Shown here in pieces: positions 36,728 to 47,133 of a stretch of 64,000 bases of DNA (positions within the stretch are counted from its first letter, which is position 1; each line of letters starts with the position of its first letter). A program made the position numbers and the translations under genes. Source of the stretch: CAVUBL01 sp963837945. Its GTDB lineage: Bacteria > Acidobacteriota > Thermoanaerobaculia > Multivoradales > DATKCC01. The stretch lies in NCBI GenBank assembly GCA_963837945.1, contig CAWIQD010000004.1:496001-560000 (forward strand), in the 5' to 3' direction. Below the pieces are notes generated by a model. The model saw nothing but the letters and a program-made list of their open reading frames with translations, was not told the origin of the DNA and made no database searches.

Positions 36728-37708
36728 CCGAGGAGGGCAGAAGCGAACTCCCGCGGGCGGAACTCGATCAGGTCGTCCGGCGTCTCGCCGACGCCCAGGT
36801 AGAGCACCGGCAGGCGCAGCTCGCGCGCCACCGCCACCGCCATCCCCCCCTTGGCGGTGCCGTCGAGCTTGGCGAGGAGCACGCCGTCGACCGAGACCAC
36901 CTGGCTGAAGGTGCGCGCCTGGGCGATCGCGTTCTGGCCGGTCGTGGCGTCGAGCACCAGCAGGTCGCGGCGCTGCCAGCCCGGGGCCTCGCGCTCGATC
37001 ACCCGACCGATCTTGCCCAGCTCGGCCATCAGGTGCTCCTTGGTGTGGAGCCGGCCGGCGGTGTCGATCAGGAGGTGGTCGATGCGCCGCGCCTTGGCGG
37101 CCTGGAGGGCGTCGTAGACCACCGCCGCCGGGTCGGTACCGGCCTGGGCGCGAATCACCGGCACGCCGAGGCGCCGGCCCCAGAAGCTCGAGCTGCTCGA
37201 TCGCCGCCGCCCGGAACGTGTCGGCCGCGGCGAGCATCACGGACTCGCCCCGGTCGAGGGAGAGCCGGGCGAGCTTGGCGATGGAGGTGGTCTTGCCGAC
37301 GCCGTTGACGCCGACCACCAGGGTGACCCGGGGGCCGGTGCCCGGGGGCGGGGGCTTGGGGGCGTCGAGGAGCAGGATGGCCATCCGGTCGACCAGCATC
37401 TCGCGCAGCTTGAGGACGTCGGCGACCTCGCCGGCGCGGACGTCGGTGCGGATCTCGTCGACGAGCTCGAGGGAGGTCTCGACGCCGAGGTCGGCGCCGA
37501 TCAGGATCTCTTCGAGGTATTCGAGGGTGTCTTCGTCGAGGGTCTTCTTGCCCTCGACGGCCGAGGTCATCCTTTCGATGATCTCGGTATGGGTCATGAA
37601 GAGGCCCTTCTTGAGCTTTTTCCAGAAGCCTTGTTTCTCGGCTTCCGGGAGCTGGGCCTCGGGGGCCAGGTCCAAGGTGTCGGTCGGAGGCGGCGGGGTG
37701 TCGGGCAT
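36724..37708 (-). CDS. ftsY: signal recognition particle receptor FtsY (frameshifted)
   Basis: An SRP-receptor GTPase of about 327 residues. A short Pro/Glu-rich N-terminus is followed by the NG domain: FWKKLKKGLFMTHTEI, VVGVNGVGKTTSIAKLA (P-loop), AAADTFRAAAIEQLEL, then in the other frame DHLLIDTAGRLHTKEHL, VLDATTGQNAIAQA, LLAKLDGTAKGG and GVGETPDDLIEFRP. One extra base near 37184 explains the break; removing it restores EQLELWGRRLGVPVIRAQ. Because ftsY is essential in nearly all bacteria, this strongly suggests an assembly error. ATG 37708 follows a good promoter. Confidence 0.95.
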
Positions 37709-37717
37709 GGCGGGGTG

Positions 37718-37746
37718 ATTGTATCGAGCGGGAGGTCGTTTGTCGG
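37718..37746 (-). promoter_or_regulatory. sigma-70-type promoter of the ftsY-ribD-ribE operon
   Basis: On the minus strand CCGACA (37746-37741) and TACAAT (37723-37718) are separated by exactly 17 bases. The -10 box ends nine bases before the ftsY ATG, so the transcript has almost no leader. Confidence 0.6.
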
Positions 37747-37821
37747 ACGCTGGGGCGGGGTGGCCGAGCACACGGCCCGGGGGGCGGTAGAAGCGCGTTG
37801 GAGCGGGGTCGGCGTGGCGAC

Positions 37822-37902
37822 GGCCCGGCGGGCGGTGGAAGTTCGGCGGCAGACTGCGCCGGCGAACTTCCACGCGTCCCCCCGGGCCTGCGTAGGACCG
37901 GC
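37822..37902. repeat. composite repeat, stem-loop module A, copy 2
   Basis: Outer arms GGCCCGG (37822-37828) and CCGGGCC (37882-37888), and inner arms TGGAAGTTCG and CGAACTTCCA, surround the core CGGCGGCAGACTGCGCCGG. TGCGTAGGACCGGC follows. Compared with copy 1 at 10948 the core and tail are conserved, while the arms have changed on both sides so that pairing is kept. This points to a selected RNA or DNA hairpin. Confidence 0.8.
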
Positions 37903-37960
37903 GGATTCAGCGCTTGGCCCCCTTGCTCGGCGTGATGCCTGTCGCGGGACGTGGGCCGCT

Positions 37961-38206
37961 CCGAAAGGGGGGGGTGGGGGTGGATCGGCGGGGTCGGTTG
38001 TTGCAGCAAGAACCCGTGAAGCGGCCGAGCTCTGTCTCGGCCGGGCGATCCCTGCAACCGGCACCGAGCGCAGCACCGGAGTCGGCGCCGGAACCCAACG
38101 CACCACGGTCGTCGGGCCGAGCTCTGTCTCGGCCGGGCGATCCCTGCAACCGGCACCGAGCGCAGCACCGGAGTCGGCGCCGGAACCCAACGCACCCCGG
38201 TCGTCT
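37961..38206. repeat. composite repeat downstream part: GC-box, module B and 92-bp tandem duplication
   Basis: CCGAAAGG followed by a long G-run and GTGGATCGGCGG is shared with the same relative position in copy 1 (about 11049-11080). TGAAGCGGCCGAGCTC (module B) begins at 38017. A 92-base unit starts at 38023 and is repeated at 38115; each unit begins with the GGCCGAG-N6-CTCGGCC hairpin. An inverted piece of module B lies at about 38243-38260. The remaining intergenic sequence to 38519 is G+C-rich, with no gene I can support. Confidence 0.75.
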
Positions 38207-38519
38207 AGCTCGGCGCCCTCCGAACCGTTCGGCCGGCCGACGCGGAGGTCGGCCGCTTCATGCGCCAGTGCCGCTCCAGCCGGCACCGAACGCCGATTCC
38301 CCTCCCACTCCCCCCAGAGGCGGCCGATTTCGGAGGGCCGGGGGCTCCCGCCCGGGGGACGTCGAGGACCGCGCTCGACGCGGCTTCGCGGAGTCCGGGA
38401 GGGCCGAGCGCGGTCCGAGCCGAGGCGCGGCTCCTCCGGCCCGACGTTCTAGCAAGCCGCGCCGTTCCCCAGGGCGGGAGCCCCCGGCCCGGCCCTGCCC
38501 GCCCCACCCCCCAACTCCC

Positions 38520-38888
38520 TCACGCCGCGAACAGATGCTTCTCGAGCTGCACCGCGGCCGCCTTCAACCGCCGCTCCGCCAGCGCCGAGACCGCCGGCTG
38601 GCGCTGGACCAGGACCAGGTAGAACTCCTCGGGCAGCGGGTGGGCGTAGATGTGGAGAGCGTCCTTCTCGATGTGGATCATGCCCGGCGTGCCCAGCTCG
38701 TTGCCTTCGAGGACCTTGTGCAGCTGGCGCATGTAGATGCCGAGGTAGGCGCCCAGGACCCGCATCTGGTAGGGCGTGTACTCGGAGCAGGAGAGATCGA
38801 CCGTCTCGCCGCTGTCGTCGAGGAACAGCACGCCGACGGCGCCGTCGACCTTGGACAGGAGGTTCGCCAGGATGTACTGGTAGGGCAT
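38520..38888 (-). CDS. roadblock/LC7-like small regulator
   Basis: A 122-residue soluble protein beginning MPYQYILANLLSKVDGAVGVLFLDDSGETVD, which matches the start of roadblock/LC7 (MglB-like) folds: helix, strand with a small-residue turn, strand. IHIEKDALHIYAHPLPEEFYLVLVQR forms the later strands, and the protein ends in a helix. Such proteins partner with small Ras-like GTPases, but no GTPase gene is adjacent. It is a single gene between the repeat region and the HD-GYP gene. Confidence 0.7.
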   Translation of the reverse strand: MPYQYILANLLSKVDGAVGVLFLDDSGETVDLSCSEYTPYQMRVLGAYLGIYMRQLHKVLEGNELGTPGMIHIEKDALHIYAHPLPEEFYLVLVQRQPAVSALAERRLKAAAVQLEKHLFAA

Positions 38889-38917
38889 GGTCGGCCGAGC
38901 TTAGCGCAATCGGCTCT

Positions 38918-40696
38918 TCAGCTCAGTGCGCCGAGCCCGATGGTCGCGACCTTCGACGCCGCCTCCCGGGGCGCGGGGCCCGGATCGGGCGTCCGCACCT
39001 CGCCCTGCTCGTACGCCTTGAAGAACGCGGTCACCACCTTGGCGTCGAACCGGCTGCCGGTCAGCTTGGTGATGATCGAGGTCGCCTCCTCGAGCGAGTA
39101 CGCCTTCTGGTAGGGGCGGTTGGTGGTGATCGCGTCGAAGGTGTCGGCGACCGCCACGATCCGGGCCGACAGCGGGATCTCCTCGCCCCGCTTGCCGTCC
39201 GGATAGCCGCGGCCGTTCCACGACTCGTGGTGCCAGCGGATGGCCGGGATCATCTCCCGGAGCTGCTCGATCGAGCTGACGATCTCGGCGCCGATCAGGG
39301 TGTGGCTCTTCATCTGATCGAACTCCTCCTCGGTCAAGCGCCCCACCTTGCGCAGCACCTGGTCCTCCACCCCGATCTTGCCGACGTCGTGGAGCAGGGC
39401 GGCGATCCAGATCCGCTGCTGCGCCTCCTCCGGAAGCGACAGGTGACGGGCGATCATGCGCGACAGGGTCGCGACCCGCTCGGAGTGGCCGCGCGTGTAG
39501 GGGTCCTTGGCGTCGATCGCGGCGGCGAACGCCCGGATCGAGCCGATGAACAGCTCGCGGTTCACCCGCGCCGCCTCCCGCAGCTGGGCGACGTAGCTCT
39601 CGACGTGGTCCGACATGCGGTTGAAGTCGTGCGCCAGGTCGGCGAGCTCCAGGGGCAGGCCCGCCCCTTCCATCCGCCGGCCGAAGCTGCCCTCGGCGAT
39701 CTCGTGGCTGCCCTCGGCGAGACGCCGGATGGGCAGGCTCACCCATCGCGACGTGACCATCGCGAAGAGCATCGCGAGCAGGACCAAGAGGGCCGTGGCC
39801 GCGGCGGTGTTGAACACCATGCGGTCGATGGCCGCGAACGCGGCGGCGGCCGGTTTCTGGACCACCACCGCCCAGCCGGCCTCGGTCACCGGGCTGACCT
39901 GGGCGAGCATGCGGCGGCGGCCGACCGGCCCCGGGACCTCGTACTCGGTGGTGAGCGCGACCGGCGCGTCGCTGGCCATGCTCCGGGCCAACCCCGAGGC
40001 CTGGAGCGCACCTCGCGCGGCGTCGGAGACCCCTTCCGACCAGAGCACCTTGCCGGCGCCGTCGACCAGGAAGATGCCCACCTCGCCCTGCGCCTCCCGG
40101 CGGAAGACGGCCTCCATCACCGGCAGGCGGACCAGGGCCTCGACCACCAGCGCCGGCCGGCCGCCGACGTCGTTCGCCATCTCGACCGGCACTGCCAGCG
40201 ACACGACCGGCTCGTCGGAGCGCGGCAGCACGACGAAACGGTAGGCCGGCTTGCCGTCCCGGAGCGCCATCTCGCACGCCGCCTTGCGCTCGACCGCGGG
40301 CAGGTCGGACGGCCCCAGGCTCAGCCCCTGCGCGTCGGGCCCGAGAACCTGCAGGGCCAGCAGGCTCGAGTCGCCGACCATGAAGTCCTGGAGGTAGGGG
40401 CCCACCCACCCCTGGCGGAGCCGATCGCGGATGGCGCCCGGACCGGGCACGCGCAGCAGGCCCTTGCCGAGCTGGTACAACGAGCCGCGGACCGAGCCGA
40501 GCTGGTCGTTGATCTCGCGGGAGAGGGCCTCGGCGGCCTGAGTGAGCTGGGTCCGCTCCTCGGCCTCCAGCCGTTCCCGGTTCTGGCTGATGAGCAGGAA
40601 GGTCGCGATCAGCAGGGGGATGATTCCCGAGAGCAGGAGGGCCAGGAAGATGATGTGCCCGACCTTCAGGCGGCTGATCACGCGGCGCGCAGGCAT
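38918..40696 (-). CDS. membrane sensor HD-GYP phosphodiesterase
   Basis: A 592-residue protein. TM1 (VGHIIFLALLLSGIIPLLIATFLL) is followed by a periplasmic sensory region (about residues 50-310, Cache-like), TM2 (AATALLVLLAMLFAMV), a HAMP segment and a C-terminal HD-GYP domain. The catalytic motifs are HSERVATLS, HDVGKIGVED and HHESWNGRGYPDG with GYP intact. It probably degrades cyclic di-GMP or a related dinucleotide in response to a periplasmic signal. ATG 40696 was chosen because a short basic stretch then precedes TM1. Confidence 0.88.
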   Translation of the reverse strand: MPARRVISRLKVGHIIFLALLLSGIIPLLIATFLLISQNRERLEAEERTQLTQAAEALSREINDQLGSVRGSLYQLGKGLLRVPGPGAIRDRLRQGWVGPYLQDFMVGDSSLLALQVLGPDAQGLSLGPSDLPAVERKAACEMALRDGKPAYRFVVLPRSDEPVVSLAVPVEMANDVGGRPALVVEALVRLPVMEAVFRREAQGEVGIFLVDGAGKVLWSEGVSDAARGALQASGLARSMASDAPVALTTEYEVPGPVGRRRMLAQVSPVTEAGWAVVVQKPAAAAFAAIDRMVFNTAAATALLVLLAMLFAMVTSRWVSLPIRRLAEGSHEIAEGSFGRRMEGAGLPLELADLAHDFNRMSDHVESYVAQLREAARVNRELFIGSIRAFAAAIDAKDPYTRGHSERVATLSRMIARHLSLPEEAQQRIWIAALLHDVGKIGVEDQVLRKVGRLTEEEFDQMKSHTLIGAEIVSSIEQLREMIPAIRWHHESWNGRGYPDGKRGEEIPLSARIVAVADTFDAITTNRPYQKAYSLEEATSIITKLTGSRFDAKVVTAFFKAYEQGEVRTPDPGPAPREAASKVATIGLGALS

Positions 40697-40760
40697 CGTC
40701 GGAGAGTTTCGGACGCGGGGAGGGCCCCTGCCCTCCCGGCAGGACGAAACGGTTCCGGAG

Positions 40761-40766
40761 AGTATA
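40761..40766 (-). promoter_or_regulatory. -10-like box upstream of the HD-GYP gene
   Basis: TATACT on the minus strand lies in a G+C-rich gap between aroB and the HD-GYP start, 64 bases before the ATG. No good -35 box is seen at 17 bases, so this is a tentative promoter. Confidence 0.35.
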
Positions 40767-40793
40767 GACGAAGGTCGATTGGATCGCCCCCGC

Positions 40794-41885
40794 TTATCCG
40801 AGAGGGTCGCGCAGGAAGGCCTCGAGCTCGCGCCGGACCTCGGCCTCGCCGATCCCGCCGACCACCCGGCCCTCGCCGAGACGCGCCGGCAGCACCCAGA
40901 CCAGGCCACCCTCCCGGGCTTTCTTGTCGCGCCGGACGGCGGCGAGGAGGGCCTCGACCGGCAGCTCGGGCAGGGCGGGAAGCCGAAGCCGGCCGACCAG
41001 GGCCCGCAAGCGGTCGGCGTCGGCCGCCGGCAGGCCGCGGCGCTCGGCCAGCCGCAGGGCGAACAGCATGCCGTAGGCCACCGCCTCGCCGTGGCGCAGC
41101 TCGCGGTAGTCGAGCACCGCCTCGACCGCGTGACCCAGCGTGTGGCCGAAGTTGAGCAGCCGCCGCCGGCCCTGCTCGGTGGGATCGGTCTCCACCACGG
41201 CGATCTTGGCCGCGGCCGCCTCCGCGACCACCGGCGCCAGGGCCGCCGCCTCGGCGGCGAGGAGCCGGTCGAGATCGGCCTCCACCCGGGCGAGGAGCTC
41301 GGGCTCGAGGAGGAAGGCCATCTTCACCACCTCGACCAGGCCGGAGCGCAGCTCGCCCTCGGGCAGCGTCTCGAGCAGCCGGGTGTCGGCGATCACCAGC
41401 TCCGGGTGGCGGAACAGGCCGACGCTGTTCTTGCCACCCGGCAGGTCGATCGCCGTCTTGCCGCCGATCGCCGCGTCGACCTGGGCGAGCAGGGTGGTGG
41501 GCACCTGCGCGAGCCCGATCCCGCGCAAGAAGCAGCCGGCGACGAAGCCGGCGAGGTCGCCGCAGCTGCCGCCCCCGAACGCCACCGCCCGGCTGTCGCG
41601 CTTGCCGCCGGCCGCGAGCATCTCGGCCCACAGGCGCTCGGCGCTCGCGAGAGTCTTCGCGACCTCCCCGTCGTCCACCTCGAGCACGATCGAACGCGCC
41701 GCGCGGCGCTTGACCGGCTCGAGCAGCGGGCCGTGGAGCGCCAGCACCCGGGGAGTGGAGACGACGAACAGGCTCCGGGCCTCGGTCCAGGCGGAAAGCT
41801 CGCCGTCGGCCGCTTCCTCCAGGGCCCCGGCTCCGACCAGGATCGGCGTGGTGCCGGACGGGTGCTGGAGGGCGAGGCGGTACAC
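40794..41885 (-). CDS. aroB: 3-dehydroquinate synthase
   Basis: A 363-residue NAD-dependent zinc enzyme for the second step of the shikimate pathway. GGGSCGDLAGFVAGCFLRGI, QVPTTLLAQVDAAIGGKTAID, PGGKNSVGLFRHPE, EVVKMAFL and NFGHTLGHAVEAV (zinc His) are diagnostic. GTG 41885 lies 12 bases after the aspS stop; no ATG is available there. Chorismate synthase of the same pathway is at 58868. Confidence 0.95.
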   Translation of the reverse strand: MYRLALQHPSGTTPILVGAGALEEAADGELSAWTEARSLFVVSTPRVLALHGPLLEPVKRRAARSIVLEVDDGEVAKTLASAERLWAEMLAAGGKRDSRAVAFGGGSCGDLAGFVAGCFLRGIGLAQVPTTLLAQVDAAIGGKTAIDLPGGKNSVGLFRHPELVIADTRLLETLPEGELRSGLVEVVKMAFLLEPELLARVEADLDRLLAAEAAALAPVVAEAAAAKIAVVETDPTEQGRRRLLNFGHTLGHAVEAVLDYRELRHGEAVAYGMLFALRLAERRGLPAADADRLRALVGRLRLPALPELPVEALLAAVRRDKKAREGGLVWVLPARLGEGRVVGGIGEAEVRRELEAFLRDPLG

Positions 41886-41896
41886 GGAGGCGCAGG

Positions 41897-43665
<1,769 letters not shown>

Positions 43666-43669
<4 letters not shown>

Positions 43670-44199
43670 CTGACTCTCTCCTCCCCCTCGCTCTGGCGGT
43701 AGCGCTCTTTGAGGGCGACGTAGCGCTCGGCGATCTCGCGGATCGTGCGGCGTTCGGTTTCGTCGAGCGGCCGCACCGGCCGGGCCGGCACCCCGAGCGC
43801 CAGGTAGCCGGCCGGGATCCGGTGACCGGGGGCGACCACGGCGCCGGCGCCGACCTGGGCGCCGGCCTCGATCACCGCGCCGTCGAGCACCCGAGCACCG
43901 ATCCCGATCAACGCCCCGTCCTCGATCGTGCAGCCGTGGAGCACCGCCTGGTGCCCGACGACCACCCCGCGCCCGATCGCCAGCGGATGGGTCTCGTGGG
44001 TGACGTGGAGGACCGAGCCGTCCTGCACGTTCGTGCGTTCCCCGATCCGGATCCAGTGGACGTCGCCCCGGGCCACGGTGTGGAACCAGAACGAGACGTC
44101 GTCGCCCAGCTCGACGTCGCCGGTGACCACCGCCGTCGGCGCCAGGAAGACCCGCTCACCGATGCGGGGAGCGGTCGTCCCGAAGGGCTGGGCGGGCAT
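43666..44199 (-). CDS. gamma-carbonic anhydrase-like left-handed beta-helix protein
   Basis: A 177-residue hexapeptide-repeat protein (repeats such as VELGDDV, IRIGERT, VVVGHQA, ALIGIGA). The three zinc-ligand histidines of the gamma-carbonic anhydrase/YrdA family are visible in the HVTHETHP and VVGHQAVLHG segments. It may hydrate CO2 or be a non-enzymatic relative. ATG 44199. Coupled to aspS. Confidence 0.9.
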
Positions 44200-44279
44200 G
44201 GATGAGGTCTCCTGAGACGCGGGGAAGCGACGGATCGGGGTCGTGGAGTCTACCACGGGGCCCCGCCCGCCGCGCCGCG

Positions 44280-44949
44280 TTACTCCTGGCTCGGAGCGCC
44301 GGAGCCCGGCTTCTCCGCCGGGGCCGCCGCGGTGGGGCGGATCGAGTGGAGCATCGCCTCGATCTTCGGCCGGAGCTCGTCGAGCCGCTCGGCCGGGGCG
44401 GTGGCCGTCACGTCCAGGCTCCCCTCCGGCATCGGCAGCTTGACGGCGAAGTTGACCCTCTCGCCGTGGAGGCTCTCCGGCGGCAGACGGCGGACGATCC
44501 ACAGGCCGCGGGTACCGCCGAAGTCCTCGACGCGGCCCTCCTCGAGAGTCCAGTCGCTGCTCTCGGCGGAGGCCTGGAGGTTGGCGAGGATCGCGTCCGG
44601 ATCGGAGACGTCCACCTTGCTCGGGTGGACGAGCAGCATCTCCGGGTTGCTGTCCGGAGTGCCGGCAGGCGGTCCCAGGAGAGCGCCGGGCGCCGGCAGG
44701 TCGCGGCGCGGCCCCCAGTTGGCCGGCACCTCGATCGTGTAGGGGTAGGACTCCGTGGCGCTGAACGCCGGGCAGCTCGACCCGGGTGGTCGCAGCTTGC
44801 GCGCTCGGTGGCGCCGGGGTCTTCGGCGGGTCCTCGGCGGCGAGGGCGGGGAGCGCGAGCGCCGCGGCCGCCAGGCAGGCGACGGCCGAGACGAGGGCGC
44901 CGGAGAGAGCGCGGGCGGGACGGAGGGACGGGGTCGGAAGACGGAGCAT
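44280..44949 (-). CDS. secreted DcrB/PsbP-like protein (frameshifted)
   Basis: About 222 residues once one extra base in the GGG at 44770-44772 is removed. A signal peptide (ALSGALVSAVACLAAAALALPALA) lies in the first frame. The second frame continues SATESYPYTIEVPANWG, RVEDFGGTRGLWIVRRLP and RLDELRPKIEAMLHSIRP, a pattern typical of DUF1795/DcrB and PsbP folds. It ends in a Pro/Ala/Glu-rich tail. ATG 44949 follows GAGGAG. Function unknown. Confidence 0.7.
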
Positions 44950-45074
44950 CGGGTCACTCTCCTCGAGAGGGTTCTCTGCGGTCGGTGGTCGGCGTGTCCG
45001 CGGTCGGAAAGCAGGATCGCTGCCAGCGTGGAGGCGCCGAGGGAGGCCGCGAGGATGGCGGTACACTCCCCGCG

Positions 45075-45209
45075 ATGTCAACCACCGGCGCCGGCGCCGC
45101 CATTCCGTCCGGCGACGCGGAGGCCCGCCGGACGGGCCCCGTACGTGCCGCTTTGGCCGGCTCCGCGACGGGCGCCGTCCGGGCGAGGGAGACGATCGAC
45201 AGCCGATGA
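45075..45209 (+). CDS. possible 44-residue leaderless small protein
   Basis: TACACT (45062-45067) fits a -10 box, and the ATG at 45075 lies seven bases after it, the spacing of leaderless transcripts. The frame is open for 44 residues (MSTTGAGAAIPSGDAEARRT then a basic, Ala-rich end) and its TGA overlaps the thioesterase ATG as ATGA. There is no homology I recognise. It may be a real small protein or a translated leader coupling expression of the thioesterase. Confidence 0.3.
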   Translation: MSTTGAGAAIPSGDAEARRTGPVRAALAGSATGAVRARETIDSR

Positions 45210-45628
45210 GCGCGCGAGCCAAGACCATCTCCGTCGAGGTGCGCTACGCCGAGACCGACCAGATGGGCGTCGTCCACCACGCCGTCTACCCCGTCTGGTT
45301 CGAGATGGCGCGCACCGCGCTCTGCCTCGAGACCGGCTACCACTACGCCGAGATCGAGCGCCTCGGCTACTTGCTCATGGTCACCGGGCTCGAGGTCCGG
45401 TTCGGCAAGCCGGCACGCTACGGCGACACGGTCGGGGTGACCTGCCGGGTCGAGCGCCTGGCGAGCCGCGCCCTGCGCTTCGGCTACGAGGTCGCGCGCG
45501 ACGGCGAGCGCCTGGCGACCGGCGCCACCGACCACCTCTGGGTCGCCCGGGCGACCGGCCGGCCCTGCCGCATCCCCGAGGTCCTGCGCCCCGGATTCGA
45601 GGCCCTCTCGGACCGCGGCCGAGAATAG
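45206..45628 (+). CDS. acyl-CoA thioesterase (YbgC/4HBT hotdog family)
   Basis: A 140-residue hotdog-fold thioesterase. VRYAETDQMGVVHHAVYPVWFEMARTA contains the catalytic Asp of the 4-hydroxybenzoyl-CoA thioesterase/YbgC family, followed by LEVRFGKPARYGDTV. It hydrolyses a short or aromatic acyl-CoA. ATG 45206. Confidence 0.92.
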   Translation: MSARAKTISVEVRYAETDQMGVVHHAVYPVWFEMARTALCLETGYHYAEIERLGYLLMVTGLEVRFGKPARYGDTVGVTCRVERLASRALRFGYEVARDGERLATGATDHLWVARATGRPCRIPEVLRPGFEALSDRGRE

Positions 45629-45831
45629 TCGCCCCCCCGGGCGACGTTGCAACGGACGGACCGAGGCCGGCCCCGCGGCCGCGCCCGGTTGCAACCTTCG
45701 ACCCCCGGCGCCGTACCAGCGAGCAGCGACGTCTCGCCGGCGGGGAGGTCCGCGCGCCGGCCGCAATCTTCCCGCCCGAAGCCGCCTCCCCGCGAGGGAT
45801 CCCACAGAGGTCCCAGAGAGATCAGACCCCG

Positions 45832-47133
45832 ATGCGACTGCCCCCGACGACCCCGACCGTCTCCCTGTCCGCCCTCGCCCTCCTCGTCGCGGCCGGCCTC
45901 CTCGCCGGCGGATGCCGCGACCACGACGGCGCGAGCCAGGCTTCGAGCCCCGCCTGGGGCGGAGCCCGCCCGCCGGCCGTCGTCACCACGGCGCCGGTCG
46001 AGCAGGGCGCCTTCGCCGTCGACGCCCATTTCGTGGGGACCCTCCAGGCGAAGTCCGCAGCCGACCTCTACGCCCGCACCTCCGGCCAGATCGTCGAGGT
46101 GTCGGCCGACGCCGGCGACCGGGTCCACGCCGGGGAGCTGCTCGCCCGCATCGAGCCGGACGAGGCCGAGAAGAAGGTCGAGCAGTCGCAGGCGGCGCTG
46201 CGCATCGCCGAGGCCACGATCGCGCAGCGGCGCGCCAACGTGGGGATCGCCAAGGCGACCGCCAAGCGCACCGAGACGCTCTTCCAGCAAGACCTCGTCT
46301 CGCAGCAGGACTACGACTCGGTCCAGGCCGACCTGGTGGGCGCCGACTCCCAGCTCGAGCTCGCCGAGGCCCAGATCGAGCAGGCGCGCGCCAACCTCTC
46401 GGCCGCCCGGCTCGAGCTCTCGAAGACCCGGGTCGTGGCACCGTTCGACGGCTGGGTGGGCAAGCGGTACCTCGACCTGGGCGACCTGGCCTCGACCAAC
46501 CGGCCGGTGTTCTCGGTGGTCGACCTCTCGACCATCAAGACCACCATCTCGCTCACCGAGAAGGACGCGAGCCACGTACACACCGGCCAGCCGGCGACGC
46601 TCGCCACCGACGCCTTCCCCGGGACGGTCTTCCGGGGCGAGGTGGCGAGGATCTCTTCGGTCTTCGACCCGCAGACCAACACCACCGAGGCCCAGGTCGA
46701 GGTCGCCAACCCGGAGGCGACGCTCAAGCCGGGGATGTTCGCCGACGTCGCGGTCGCCTACCGCACCGAGCCGACGGCGATCCTGGTGCCGGCTGCGGCG
46801 GTGGTCGACAGCGAGTCGGAGAGCCACATCTTCCTCGCCGAGCGCAGCCACGGGCCGGGGGCCTCCCCGCGGCCGGCCGCGAGCCGCGGCGAGGGGCCGC
46901 CGCCCACCCCCTGGGTGGCGCACAAGGTCAAGGTCCGGGTGGTGGGCACGGGCGCCGGCGGCCGTGCGGCGGTCGAGGCCGAGGACTCCGACCACCCGCT
47001 CCGGGCCGGCAGCCAGGTGATCGTGCTCGGCCAGGAGGCGCTCGAGGACGGCGCCCCGGTGACCCTGTCCGACGGCGGGGCCGGAGCCGCCGCCGCGGCG
47101 CCGGAGCCGATCGCCCCGGAGGCTCGCTCGTGA
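45832..47133 (+). CDS. RND efflux periplasmic adaptor (membrane fusion protein)
   Basis: A 433-residue lipoprotein. The signal peptide ends in LLAGGC (lipobox). A biotinyl-lipoyl half (GTLQAKSAADLYARTSGQIVEV) follows, then an alpha-hairpin coiled coil (KVEQSQAALRIAEA to LELSKTRVVAPFDGWVG) and the beta-barrel. An Arg/Pro/Gly-rich loop around residues 340-360 is unusual. Coupled to the RND pump by GTGA. Confidence 0.93.
   Translation: MRLPPTTPTVSLSALALLVAAGLLAGGCRDHDGASQASSPAWGGARPPAVVTTAPVEQGAFAVDAHFVGTLQAKSAADLYARTSGQIVEVSADAGDRVHAGELLARIEPDEAEKKVEQSQAALRIAEATIAQRRANVGIAKATAKRTETLFQQDLVSQQDYDSVQADLVGADSQLELAEAQIEQARANLSAARLELSKTRVVAPFDGWVGKRYLDLGDLASTNRPVFSVVDLSTIKTTISLTEKDASHVHTGQPATLATDAFPGTVFRGEVARISSVFDPQTNTTEAQVEVANPEATLKPGMFADVAVAYRTEPTAILVPAAAVVDSESESHIFLAERSHGPGASPRPAASRGEGPPPTPWVAHKVKVRVVGTGAGGRAAVEAEDSDHPLRAGSQVIVLGQEALEDGAPVTLSDGGAGAAAAAPEPIAPEARS

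Noticed and set aside
37709..37830. FMN riboswitch before the riboflavin genes
   Set aside because: The rib genes follow ftsY in one operon; no conserved FMN-element helices are visible in front of ftsY.
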